A stretch of 64,000 nt of DNA from Fredinandcohnia onubensis (GTDB taxonomy: Bacteria; Bacillota; Bacilli; Bacillales; Bacillaceae_L). The notes under the pieces were generated by a model, which worked only from the letters and a program-made list of their open reading frames with translations, made no database searches and was not told the DNA's origin. Positions 1 to 7,632 of the stretch are shown here, piece after piece (positions within the stretch are counted from its first letter, which is position 1; every line of letters begins with the position of its first letter). The stretch covers positions 1 to 64,000 of the forward strand of contig NZ_JAPSKV010000008.1 of NCBI RefSeq assembly GCF_031181385.1. Reading direction: 5' to 3'. Made by a program: the position numbers and the translations under genes.

Positions 1-4
1 GCTT

Positions 5-361
5 ATGAAGGACTTTGCGCGATGGACACCGCGCGTTCGGGACTTCATCGGGCTTATGAAGGACTTTGCGCGATGGACGTCGACGCGTTCGGGACTTCAT
101 CGGGCTTATGAAGGACTTTGCGCGATGGACACCGCGCGTTCGGGACTTCATCGGGCTTATGAAGGACTTTGCGCGATGGATGACCTGGCGTTCGGGACTT
201 CACCCCATCTATGAAGAGGTTTCACTTCAAAATTCTGGTGCCTTTTCCTCTTCATCCAATCTATGAAGAGGATTCAACTCAAAATTCAGATTGCTTTTCC
301 CCTTCATCTCGTCTATGAAGAGGATTTACATCAAAATTCAAATTGCTTTTCCTCTTCATCT
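5..361. repeat. Array of seven ~52-bp units with ATGAAG...CTTCAT ends
   Basis: ATGAAG boxes begin at 5, 57, 108, 159, 211, 263 and 314, a spacing of 51-52 bp. Each unit ends in CTTCAT (one copy reads CTTCAC), so successive units meet in the dyad CTTCAT-N7-ATGAAG. The first four units share the core GGACTTTGCGCGATGGA; the last three are a different type, starting ATGAAGAGG and ending CCTCTTCAT or CCCTTCAT, with an AT-rich core. No convincing gene overlaps: the short reading frames here only translate the repeat. Related arrays lie at 14183 and 56124. The first 500 bases hold this array and the palindrome that follows. Confidence 0.9.
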
Positions 362-397
362 CTCTCATTCTCCAACTCTGCCTAATCCACATAAAAA

Positions 398-460
398 ATC
401 GGTGCCTGATTCCCAGCGAGTTTGCAAGATTACGTTACTCACTGGGGGCCAGGCACCGAT
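398..460. repeat. Long palindrome of the GGTGCCTG...CAGGCACC type
   Basis: The arms ATCGGTGCCTG and CAGGCACCGAT, with inner CCCAG/CTGGG and CGAG/CTC pairing, surround a loop of about 20 bases. It resembles dispersed extragenic palindromes that are common in Bacillus-group chromosomes. It could terminate transcription of the minus-strand ykuK-like gene that ends at 502, but there is no clear T-run. Confidence 0.75.
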
Positions 461-501
461 TCCGTTTTACCCTAATTAAGTGGCAAGCCAACTCTAACAC
501 T

Positions 502-1038
502 CTATTTGGTATAACGGTTCGCATAGCTTGAGGCCACGAATGCATTTGGTTTTATTTTCGGTTCCACACCAATTGCTTCCATTCGTGTCACCATTTCTTT
601 CACAAATTCACGTGTTTTGTTTCTCTTTCCTGCTCCGATGTCAATGTGTCCCTCCATTGTGAAAGAAGCACCATCATATATATGAGGCAGCACGATATCG
701 ATGAGTTGATTTTTCTTCTCCTCCGTAAAAAGTGACACAACTTCCTCTGATAATGATAATTCATAGGAAATTCGCTCATGCAAATGTTCCATTCTCCTCG
801 GAACAACCACTTTTCGGATACATGCCCAGACACCTTTTCCTTCATTAAGTATGACAACACCTGTTATAAAGGTAGTTTGCCTTGGATGTACTTGAGAATC
901 TGTCCCAATAATGAGCCTGAAATTCCCACTAGGATGTGATCGCATGAACTCCGTAATATGCTCAAAAACTCGCTCAAATGACATCCGTTTTTCCATCAAA
1001 TTTTTAAATAAGAAGTGATTGGTTGAATTGTTTTTCAT
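502..1038 (-). CDS. ykuK: YkuK-like protein (DUF458, RNase H-like fold)
   Basis: The 178-residue product has the core of the YkuK family: SFERVFEHI near residue 20, then LIIGTDSQVH and FITGVVI. The aspartate in the GTDSQ motif sits where RNase H-like folds place their first acidic residue. The biochemical role of the family is not known to me. No strong ribosome binding site is visible before the ATG at 1038, so an internal start is possible, but the homologous region begins close to this end. It is monocistronic and transcribed towards the palindrome at 398-460. Confidence 0.75.
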   Translation of the reverse strand: MKNNSTNHFLFKNLMEKRMSFERVFEHITEFMRSHPSGNFRLIIGTDSQVHPRQTTFITGVVILNEGKGVWACIRKVVVPRRMEHLHERISYELSLSEEVVSLFTEEKKNQLIDIVLPHIYDGASFTMEGHIDIGAGKRNKTREFVKEMVTRMEAIGVEPKIKPNAFVASSYANRYTK

Positions 1039-1257
1039 AAATTCATATCACAACTTTCCCGGTCTTTTTTTGACCTACTTTTATACATTTTATGACCGGA
1101 AACAAAATAATGTGTGCTAAATGATGATTTGGTACAAAAATTGGATGTCCATAAAAATAAACATGCTATTATACCTAGTACTTTCTTACCTACTTTTGCC
1201 TTCTTACAGATTGTATAATATTACCATAATCCTAAATTGGAGCGTGCATGTGGAAAA

Positions 1258-2028
1258 ATGAAAAAACAAACAATTGACCCATTTGATACTATTCTGTCAG
1301 ATGCTATAAATCAGCCAGAGAAGCGCTATTATTTTTACAAAGCACTTCTAGATTTAGAGGTGGTTGCAATCGGCACTGTTTCCTCCAGCACCAATGGAGA
1401 GCCCATTCTGAATTTAAAATATATAGAAATGAATAATGAACTTGTTCTTCCTGTGTATTCAAGTGTTGAGAAATTCAACTCCATATATAAGGGAAACTAT
1501 AAATATGTAAAAATCTCAATACGTATGCTACTAAAACTAATTGAACCAGATACCCCGTGGGTCCTTAACCCTGGTTTTGATGTTAGTAAAAAGATTATCC
1601 AACAGGAACTCGAAACACTACGTGACAGAAGAATTCTTCATTACTTCTTTGAGGAGTTAGCTATTGAAGAAAAACAGAGTTTCCTAACAAACCAAATGGA
1701 AGGAATCCCTCATTCCGTTCTTAATGTTATTTCCGACAATTTAAAAAGCTTTCCTTCTATCAAGAACGCATACTTTACACATATATACAATCCCGCTAGT
1801 GCAAGTAAGCCGATTCCCTTCATTGGACTAACGGTAGACAACCAAGACGAGAACAGTTCAAAGCAACTAGTATTGGATGTGTTTAAAACAGTAGATAAAC
1901 TTTCTAATCAGCAAATCGAAATTGTCATTTTACCGGAGAAACTACCACTAACAAATTCAATTGTTGATCAGACAAAACCCTTTTATACTCGTACATCAAT
2001 AGATGATTTGAAATCTATGTTCCGATAA
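1258..2028 (+). CDS. SseB-like protein next to a toxin module
   Basis: The product is about 256 residues. The middle (LVLPVYSSVEKFNSIY, then YVKISIRMLLKLI and WVLNPGFDVSKKI) resembles the SseB domain, and the rest resembles the SseB C-terminal region. SseB-like proteins are of uncertain function; in Bacillaceae they often sit beside WXG/LXG polymorphic toxins, as here, where the toxin starts 23 bases later behind its own AAAGGAGG. The ATG at 1258 is preferred over the upstream TTG at 1237, but neither has an ideal ribosome binding site. A role in toxin handling is inference from position only. Confidence 0.6.
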   Translation: MKKQTIDPFDTILSDAINQPEKRYYFYKALLDLEVVAIGTVSSSTNGEPILNLKYIEMNNELVLPVYSSVEKFNSIYKGNYKYVKISIRMLLKLIEPDTPWVLNPGFDVSKKIIQQELETLRDRRILHYFFEELAIEEKQSFLTNQMEGIPHSVLNVISDNLKSFPSIKNAYFTHIYNPASASKPIPFIGLTVDNQDENSSKQLVLDVFKTVDKLSNQQIEIVILPEKLPLTNSIVDQTKPFYTRTSIDDLKSMFR

Positions 2029-2051
2029 GATTCACGAAAGGAGGTAACGAA

Positions 2052-3350
2052 ATGGCTCAAATAGACATAAAAGTGAATAGTATCCGCTCCTCAAACAGTC
2101 GGTTAAAAGGAATCACTTCCGATTTATCAGATACACAGAGTAGAATCTCTAGTCTGCGCCATGCGATTGACAGTCAAATCACAAGTAGGCAAGGCATTGG
2201 AGTAAATTTAAGCAGTATGGCTTCTTCAATCCAAGAGATAGAAAAACGGCTTAACCAACTACATAACTTTGTGGATAATAGTGTAGCTCAATATGAACAA
2301 GCTGATAAACAAGTAAACTCCCAGTCACAAAAATTAACCGAGCCTCCTAAAAAGTCATTTTGGGAGTCGGTTGGAGATTTTTTTGGGGTCGTTGGCGACT
2401 CCATAAAAGGTTTTGGAACTGGACTTTGGGACGTAGTTGTATCCACTGTCGAAGGAATCTGGAACATCATCACTCATCCAGTTGAAACCTTTAAAGGTCT
2501 CGTTCATGTCATCCAACACCCAGTGGAAACGGCAAAAGGAATATGGGATGCAATCAAAACATCATGGAACGAGGATGTTATTAATGGTGATGCAGAAAGC
2601 CGAGGAAATTGGTTCGGTCGCGCTTTTGGAGAAATTGCACTCGCAGTTGTAGGTACAAAAGGTGTGGATAAAGCGGTAAAATTGACTAGAGGGGCGAAAA
2701 CTGTTGATGAGGTTGGTGGTGTTAGGATAGTTAGTGGTGTTGATGATCTATTAACAAAATCCACCTGTCCACCTGATGTATTAAACTCTTATTTACAAAA
2801 AATTGATAGAGAACTTGCTGATGAATATACAAATACAGGAGTATGGCCAGAACATATCCAAATACCAAAAGATCCTAGTGTATTAAAGCCAGATGGTTCT
2901 ATTAAATGGGAAGAGGTTCCTAAGGGAGGTTATGTACTTGATCAAAAGGGAAATCCTATTAAAGATGTACATACACCTGTTACGGGAGAATTAATTGACC
3001 GATATGGACCACCAAATGGTCGATATACTTCACCCGTTATCGATGGAAAGCCATTTGATTATGATCAAAGATCCTTACCTTATGTGGAGGATCCAACTAA
3101 GTATCATCAATATAAAATCATAGGGGATTTCAATCAAATTGAAACCTATTTCAATAACACATCAGATCTTGCACTGAAAGAAAAAATTACCTCAATGATG
3201 GATGCATATGATTTATCTTTTGATGATCTAAAGGTACAAAAAGGAGAAATCGCCCCTGGCTTTGGTTCAACAGGTGGTGGTATCCAGTACGAAATGCCAC
3301 TGTCAGTCGATATATTAGAAGGTTTAGGCTTAGTCGAAAAATTAAAATAG
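2052..3350 (+). CDS. Polymorphic toxin: WXG-like N-terminus, C-terminal TNT (NAD glycohydrolase) domain
   Basis: The 432-residue protein has three parts. Residues 1-95 form a helical WXG/LXG-like secretion domain without a signal peptide (KVNSIRSSNSRLKGI, later IEKRLNQLHNFVD). Residues 105-175 are glycine- and tryptophan-rich with a repeated HPVETxKG motif, typical of pretoxin linkers. Residues about 305-432 look like the tuberculosis necrotizing toxin domain: RYGPPNGRYTSP (R317), RSLPYVED, YHQYKI and a closing APGFGSTGGGIQYEMP whose Q412 matches the catalytic glutamine of the family. TNT domains hydrolyse NAD+. Export by a type VII secretion system is inferred from the N-terminus. The start has a strong AAAGGAGG. 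The next gene is the probable immunity gene. Confidence 0.85.
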   Translation: MAQIDIKVNSIRSSNSRLKGITSDLSDTQSRISSLRHAIDSQITSRQGIGVNLSSMASSIQEIEKRLNQLHNFVDNSVAQYEQADKQVNSQSQKLTEPPKKSFWESVGDFFGVVGDSIKGFGTGLWDVVVSTVEGIWNIITHPVETFKGLVHVIQHPVETAKGIWDAIKTSWNEDVINGDAESRGNWFGRAFGEIALAVVGTKGVDKAVKLTRGAKTVDEVGGVRIVSGVDDLLTKSTCPPDVLNSYLQKIDRELADEYTNTGVWPEHIQIPKDPSVLKPDGSIKWEEVPKGGYVLDQKGNPIKDVHTPVTGELIDRYGPPNGRYTSPVIDGKPFDYDQRSLPYVEDPTKYHQYKIIGDFNQIETYFNNTSDLALKEKITSMMDAYDLSFDDLKVQKGEIAPGFGSTGGGIQYEMPLSVDILEGLGLVEKLK

Positions 3351-3362
3351 GATGTGGTCATA

Positions 3363-3611
3363 ATGACGAAAGAACAGGCAATGCAAATAATCAAAGATGA
3401 AAATCTAAAGTTCTTTAATTGGTTTAACGATCATGATATTAGTCCGAACGAAGTGTTAATCAGTCAACAGGGGAACACCTGGCAGGTTTCCACAACAGAC
3501 GAACGCGCAAATGCTATCTCAGAAAAAGAATTCGACACTGAGGAGAAAGCATTAGAAAATTTCATTAAAAGAGTAAGAGGATTGAACAAGCTTCATAATC
3601 TTTCTAAATAG
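3363..3611 (+). CDS. Small probable immunity protein for the TNT toxin (Imm59-like)
   Basis: The product is 82 residues, acidic and without a signal peptide, and starts 12 bases after the toxin stop. The start at 3363 is chosen because GGATGTGG lies upstream; a GTG at 3354 is also open. The features FFNWFNDHDIS, WQVSTTDERA and a C-terminal ENFIKRVR recall the Imm59 family of small immunity proteins, as far as I can recall that family. The assignment rests mainly on the toxin-immunity gene order. Confidence 0.65.
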   Translation: MTKEQAMQIIKDENLKFFNWFNDHDISPNEVLISQQGNTWQVSTTDERANAISEKEFDTEEKALENFIKRVRGLNKLHNLSK

Positions 3612-3669
3612 AGAAATTTCCCCTGAGATTTCGCATAATATATCTTTAATTAATAATGAGGTAACAATT

Positions 3670-4114
3670 ATGAGCGTATACGCCATTTATCAAAACAAGA
3701 ACTACCCTGTAAATATTCGGGGGCAAGTACTCATATAATTAGTAACTATAAAAATAACGGCTTTCAAGAACTTATTGATATAACAGGAAACAAACACGAT
3801 GATATTTTTATAAAAGAGGTCTCCCTTGAAGATGATGAACTAGTTTATGAGTTAAAGATTAACGCAGTTTTAACGGAAGGGAATTTGAAACCTATGGGGT
3901 TAATTCCTATACTTTGGTAAATAATCACATTCTACTATTTAGCAAGGATTTTGAAGATGTAAATAACTACGGTTTCATAAAACACGAACAATTTGTATAC
4001 CAAAAAGAGGTTAAACTTGAAGACATTGATTCACTAGTTGAAATAAATAAGCCAATCTTAAAGTGGGAGAACCAGCCTGAATTACGGAAAACAATTCCCA
4101 GCAACAAGATTTGA
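3670..4114 (+). pseudogene. Twice-frameshifted gene after the toxin locus, possibly a second immunity gene
   Basis: An ATG at 3670 follows GAGG with suitable spacing and opens a frame (MSVYAIYQNKNYPVNIRG) that shifts at the G5 run at about 3718-3722. It continues in another frame (STHIISNYKNNGFQELID) and shifts again near 3880 at GGAAGGG. It then reads through YTLVNNHILLFSKDFED to a stop at 4114. Joined, the three parts make a protein of about 147 residues. I do not recognise the family; its position suggests an additional or decayed immunity gene. Both shifts are at G-rich runs, so sequencing error is possible. Confidence 0.65.
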
Positions 4115-4137
4115 GAGTATTTAAGTTGAACAACAAT

Positions 4138-4175
4138 AAATGCCTAACCCTCTAAAAGGGCTAGGCATTTTTATT
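4138..4175. terminator. Bidirectional terminator between the immunity locus and mrp operon
   Basis: The arms AAATGCCTAACCCT and AGGGCTAGGCATTT pair with one mismatch. A T-run follows on the plus side and an A-run precedes, so it can serve both convergent units. Confidence 0.85.
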
Positions 4176-4183
4176 TCAAAGCA

Positions 4184-4561
4184 TCACTGCTCCCTCTCCC
4201 CTTCAATCTCAATCACGCCCTTCAAGTCATCCTGGACGCTTTGCTCTGCAAGAGGAACTTTAGAGCGATAAGCCGAGCGCACAATAACGTGTGCTGCGAC
4301 TGGAGCGGTAAGGAATACGAAGAAAATTCCTAGAAATAAGCGAATGCTAAAAGTACCTTCCAAGATAAAAAATAGAAACGTTCCTACAAGGATAAACAAT
4401 ACTCCCATCGTTGAGCTTTTTGATGCTGCATGAGCACGGGAATATAAATCAGGTAATCGAATTAAACCAACTGCACTTAAGAAACTAAAGACCGTCCCCA
4501 CTAAAATCGATAAAACTGCAAGGATTTCTATTACCTCAATCGGATTGCTTACGCCGCTCAA
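4184..4561 (-). CDS. mrpG: Na+/H+ antiporter subunit G
   Basis: The last gene of the mrp operon encodes a small membrane protein of about 125 residues with three hydrophobic segments (VIEILAVLSILVGTVFSFL, STMGVLFILVGTFLFFIL, LFLGIFFVFLTAPVAAHVI). The motif GLIRLPDLYSRAHAASKS is characteristic of MrpG/PhaG. The start is taken as TTG at 4561 because GAGG lies 8 bases upstream and the length then matches the family; an ATG at 4624 would overlap mrpF by about 90 bases. It belongs to the Mrp hetero-oligomer that exchanges Na+ for H+. Confidence 0.88.
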   Translation of the reverse strand: MSGVSNPIEVIEILAVLSILVGTVFSFLSAVGLIRLPDLYSRAHAASKSSTMGVLFILVGTFLFFILEGTFSIRLFLGIFFVFLTAPVAAHVIVRSAYRSKVPLAEQSVQDDLKGVIEIEGEREQ

Positions 4562-4823
4562 TGACAACACCTCTTTCAATGAATCTTGCGAAGGAAATCG
4601 TTCCAATGAAGGAAAGGATCCCAATTAATAAAATTACTTCAAAAAAACCAGTATTCCTTAAAAATACAGAAAAAATAGCTACTCCCGAAATGATATTAAT
4701 CCCTAATACATCAAGCGCTTGGACTCTATCAGAGGCTGAGGGGCCTTTTACTAACCGATAAATCGTCGCAAAAATAGCGAATGTTAAAAAAAACAATGAA
4801 ATTATTAAAATGATTCTAATCAT
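4536..4823 (-). CDS. mrpF: Na+/H+ antiporter subunit F
   Basis: The 95-residue protein has three transmembrane segments and the family motif YRLVKGPSASDRVQALD after the first helix. Its ATG overlaps the mrpE stop and its 3' end overlaps the mrpG start, as expected for translational coupling. MrpF is a subunit of the Mrp complex; subunits E, F and G are small partners of the larger A and D subunits. Confidence 0.92.
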   Translation of the reverse strand: MIRIILIISLFFLTFAIFATIYRLVKGPSASDRVQALDVLGINIISGVAIFSVFLRNTGFFEVILLIGILSFIGTISFARFIERGVVIERRKQSD

Positions 4824-5299
4824 TACCGCGTCACCCTCTTTATCGCCGCTTCAAATTTTTCCGTTGAACGTATAACCGCATCGCTTGATTCTGGGATATC
4901 CATCGCATGTATATAAAACCTTTTCTCATCATGTGATACTTCAACAACTACCGAACCAGGTGTTAACGTTAATAACATCGCAAGCAAGGTTATTTCCAAG
5001 TCCCCTTCTAGTTCCGTCTCTAAGGTAAAAATGCCCGGTGTGATATTAATTTTTGGACGCATAACCTGCTTCACGACTAACACACTTGACGTAAATAATT
5101 CTTGGATGAAAATAAAAAATAATCGTATAATAGCAAGCAAGGTCACGACATAGAATTGATGAGGAAAATACCTCCGTAGTATAAACAGCACGATTAGACC
5201 AAATAAATAACCACTAAAAAAGGTTAACACGGACCAACTATCCTGAAGGAACATCCAAATAAAACCGATTAACAAATTTATTAGAACCTGCATGGGCAT
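4823..5299 (-). CDS. mrpE: Na+/H+ antiporter subunit E
   Basis: The product is about 158 residues with N-terminal hydrophobic helices (LINLLIGFIWMFLQD, FFSGYLFGLIVLFIL) and the family motif MLLTLTPGSVVVEVS in the cytosolic half. The ATG at 5299 (reading MPMQVLINLL) has AAAGGGG eight bases upstream; an upstream GTG at 5308 is less likely. A 77-base gap separates it from mrpD, larger than the other gaps in the operon. Confidence 0.92.
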   Translation of the reverse strand: MPMQVLINLLIGFIWMFLQDSWSVLTFFSGYLFGLIVLFILRRYFPHQFYVVTLLAIIRLFFIFIQELFTSSVLVVKQVMRPKINITPGIFTLETELEGDLEITLLAMLLTLTPGSVVVEVSHDEKRFYIHAMDIPESSDAVIRSTEKFEAAIKRVTR

Positions 5300-5376
5300 T
5301 GATACCACCCCTTTCTTATTTAAAGAATAACCACGGGATTTTTCAAAACATACTTCTATCCGTTACCTTTTCATAC

Positions 5377-6876
5377 TCAAAGAAACTTAGTTATAAAGGC
5401 ACTCCCCAAAACCGCCTCAATATAGATTGTTGGATTCATAATCACTTCAACCGCAAGATCTACATACTCACTAATCCCTTGCGTCCCTAATCCAAGCGCA
5501 ATCGTCAAGCCTGTAAGAATGCCCATCGGTAATAACAATCCTTTTAAAGACTTTGTTTCGCTTTCTTCCGATACGTCAGTATAACCCCAAAACCCGTTCA
5601 TAAAAATTTTCATAACCGAGTAAAGAACCATTAAACTCGTCAGCAAACCAATTCCGCCAAGCCAGAAATAGCCCGTTGCGAAGGTTCCCTCTGTAATAAA
5701 TATTTTCCCTAAAAATCCACTAAGGGGTGGTAATCCGCCAAGTGACAAAGCTGCAATGAAGAACATCCAACCGAATTTTGGCTGTAGTCGCATTAGTCCA
5801 CTGAATTCTCTTAAATTACTTGTCCCTGTCAGATAAATAATGGTACCGCCTAAAAGAAAGATAAGTGCCTTTACAATCATATCGTGGATTAAGTAGTAAA
5901 TGGACCCGGTAATCCCTTCGGCAGTTAACGATGCGACCCCTGCTAAAATAAAGCCAACCCCCACGACCACATTGTACGTTATGATCCTTTTAATATCCCA
6001 AAAGGCAACGGCTCCAAAGGCTCCAAGCAACATCGTAATAGCTGCTAAAATACCGATTAATAGATGTGTCACCTCTGGCTCATGGTAAAACACAAGCGTG
6101 AATATTCTCATAATCGAATAAATTCCAACCTTTGTTAACAGTGCTGCAAAAATGGCAGCAATTGCTGTTGGTGGTGCACTGTATGAACCCGGTAACCAAA
6201 AGAATAGGAACAGACCGGCTTTTAAACTAAACACAATCAAAAATAAAATCGCGACTGTCGTCATGATACCGTCTTGTCCGACCTCAGCAATGCGAACAGA
6301 GAGATGAGCCATATTCAATGTACCTGTCATCGCATATAAGTAGGCAACTGCCACTAAAAATAAGAAGGAAGAAATCAGGTTCACTAATATATATTTGATA
6401 GATTCCCTAAGCTGTATTTTCGTGCCTCCCAAGGAAATCAAGACATAGGATGAAACAAGCATGACTTCAAAACATACGAATAAGTTAAAAATATCCCCCG
6501 TAAGGAAAGAACCATTAACCCCTGTAATTAAAAATAAAAAGAGCGGATAAAAATAAAATAGTTCCCGGTCCTTCCCTATTGTGTAAAAGGCATAAATGAG
6601 GCAACAGAATGCCACAATGCTAGTGACCATCACTAAGATAACAGCCAGCATGTCAGCAACCATACTCACACCAAATGGCGCTTCCCATCCACCTAACTGG
6701 AGAACCTGAATTCCATCTATTTTTATTTGTTGCATAAGCACCAAGGAAACCACAAATATACATACGACTGCAACAAGACTGAGCGCCCTTTGCAGAACGA
6801 TATTTTTTCGAAAAACAACCATGATCATCCCAATAATAATGGGAATGATTATGGGAAAAATGACCAAATTACCCAT
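5377..6876 (-). CDS. mrpD: Na+/H+ antiporter subunit D
   Basis: The 499-residue multi-spanning protein belongs to the proton-translocating family that includes complex I NuoL/M/N. Visible motifs are FNLFVCFEVMLVSSYVLISL (the conserved glutamate helix), LFLFFWLPGSYSAPPTAIAA (lysine/tryptophan helix) and SLGGLPPLSGFLGK. It starts behind GAGGTAAAAACG and overlaps mrpC by eight bases. MrpD and MrpA are thought to carry the ion pathway of the Mrp complex. Confidence 0.95.
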   Translation of the reverse strand: MGNLVIFPIIIPIIIGMIMVVFRKNIVLQRALSLVAVVCIFVVSLVLMQQIKIDGIQVLQLGGWEAPFGVSMVADMLAVILVMVTSIVAFCCLIYAFYTIGKDRELFYFYPLFLFLITGVNGSFLTGDIFNLFVCFEVMLVSSYVLISLGGTKIQLRESIKYILVNLISSFLFLVAVAYLYAMTGTLNMAHLSVRIAEVGQDGIMTTVAILFLIVFSLKAGLFLFFWLPGSYSAPPTAIAAIFAALLTKVGIYSIMRIFTLVFYHEPEVTHLLIGILAAITMLLGAFGAVAFWDIKRIITYNVVVGVGFILAGVASLTAEGITGSIYYLIHDMIVKALIFLLGGTIIYLTGTSNLREFSGLMRLQPKFGWMFFIAALSLGGLPPLSGFLGKIFITEGTFATGYFWLGGIGLLTSLMVLYSVMKIFMNGFWGYTDVSEESETKSLKGLLLPMGILTGLTIALGLGTQGISEYVDLAVEVIMNPTIYIEAVLGSAFITKFL

Positions 6877-7207
6877 CGTTTTTACCTCTCAATGCTTGAG
6901 TATCGTCCGTGCCTAAAACCTTATACGCACGGTAACTTAGCACTAAAAATAATGCTGTTGTCGCAAAGTTGATGACGATTGCGGTTAGAAGAAGTGCCTG
7001 TGGTAATGAATCAACATAGGATAATCCCTTTATTCCCAGCAACGGAGGTCCACCCTTTTCGAGGCCCCCCATTGTAATAATAAGTAGGTTCACACTATGA
7101 CCGATTATAGATGTTCCTAAAATGATTCGTAATAGAGTTTTCGTTAAGATGAGATAAACTCCGATTGCAAATAAAATCCCAACAAGAATAGACATTAATG
7201 TTTCCAT
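6869..7207 (-). CDS. mrpC: Na+/H+ antiporter subunit C
   Basis: The 112-residue protein has three transmembrane segments and resembles the NuoK subunit of complex I. The motif IILGTSIIGHSVNLLIITMG and the later PQALLLTAIVINFATTALFL are typical of MrpC. Its ATG overlaps the mrpB stop in a TAATG junction. Confidence 0.93.
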   Translation of the reverse strand: METLMSILVGILFAIGVYLILTKTLLRIILGTSIIGHSVNLLIITMGGLEKGGPPLLGIKGLSYVDSLPQALLLTAIVINFATTALFLVLSYRAYKVLGTDDTQALRGKNDG

Positions 7208-7632
7208 TATCGATCATCACCTATACTCATAATAATTGTGAGTGATGTTCCAATGACCGCCAAGGCGACACCTACATCAAACAAAACCGCTGAAGCAAGC
7301 TCTGTTTCTCCAAAAACAGGGAGCTCAATATATCCAAATGTTTGGGTTAAAAACGGCTCATTAAATAGCATGCTGCCAACCCCTGTGCCAACTGCAATTA
7401 AAACACCGATCGCAGCAACCACTTTAAAATCGAGGGGTAAATTTTTACGGACCGTTTCTATATCAAAGGTTAGGAACAAAAGGACCAAGCCGGCTGAAAA
7501 GGTCAAGCCTCCTATGAAACCACCGCCTGGATGGTGATGACCAGAAATAAACAAGTTGATTGCAAATGTAAAAATAATAATAACCGCAACCTTAGTGATA
7601 CTTCTTATAATCACATCATTCGGCTCTTTCAT
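7207..7632 (-). CDS. mrpB: Na+/H+ antiporter subunit B
   Basis: The 141-residue membrane protein carries the MrpB motif FISGHHHPGGGFIGGL after its first helix and three further hydrophobic segments. It overlaps the mrpA 3' end by 17 bases. It corresponds to the MnhB domain, a separate polypeptide in Bacillus Mrp operons. Confidence 0.95.
   Translation of the reverse strand: MKEPNDVIIRSITKVAVIIIFTFAINLFISGHHHPGGGFIGGLTFSAGLVLLFLTFDIETVRKNLPLDFKVVAAIGVLIAVGTGVGSMLFNEPFLTQTFGYIELPVFGETELASAVLFDVGVALAVIGTSLTIIMSIGDDR

Noticed and set aside
5-266. Open frames encoding repeated MKDFARW-like peptides
   Set aside because: They merely translate the 52-bp repeat in two frames; no ribosome binding site or codon pattern supports a gene.
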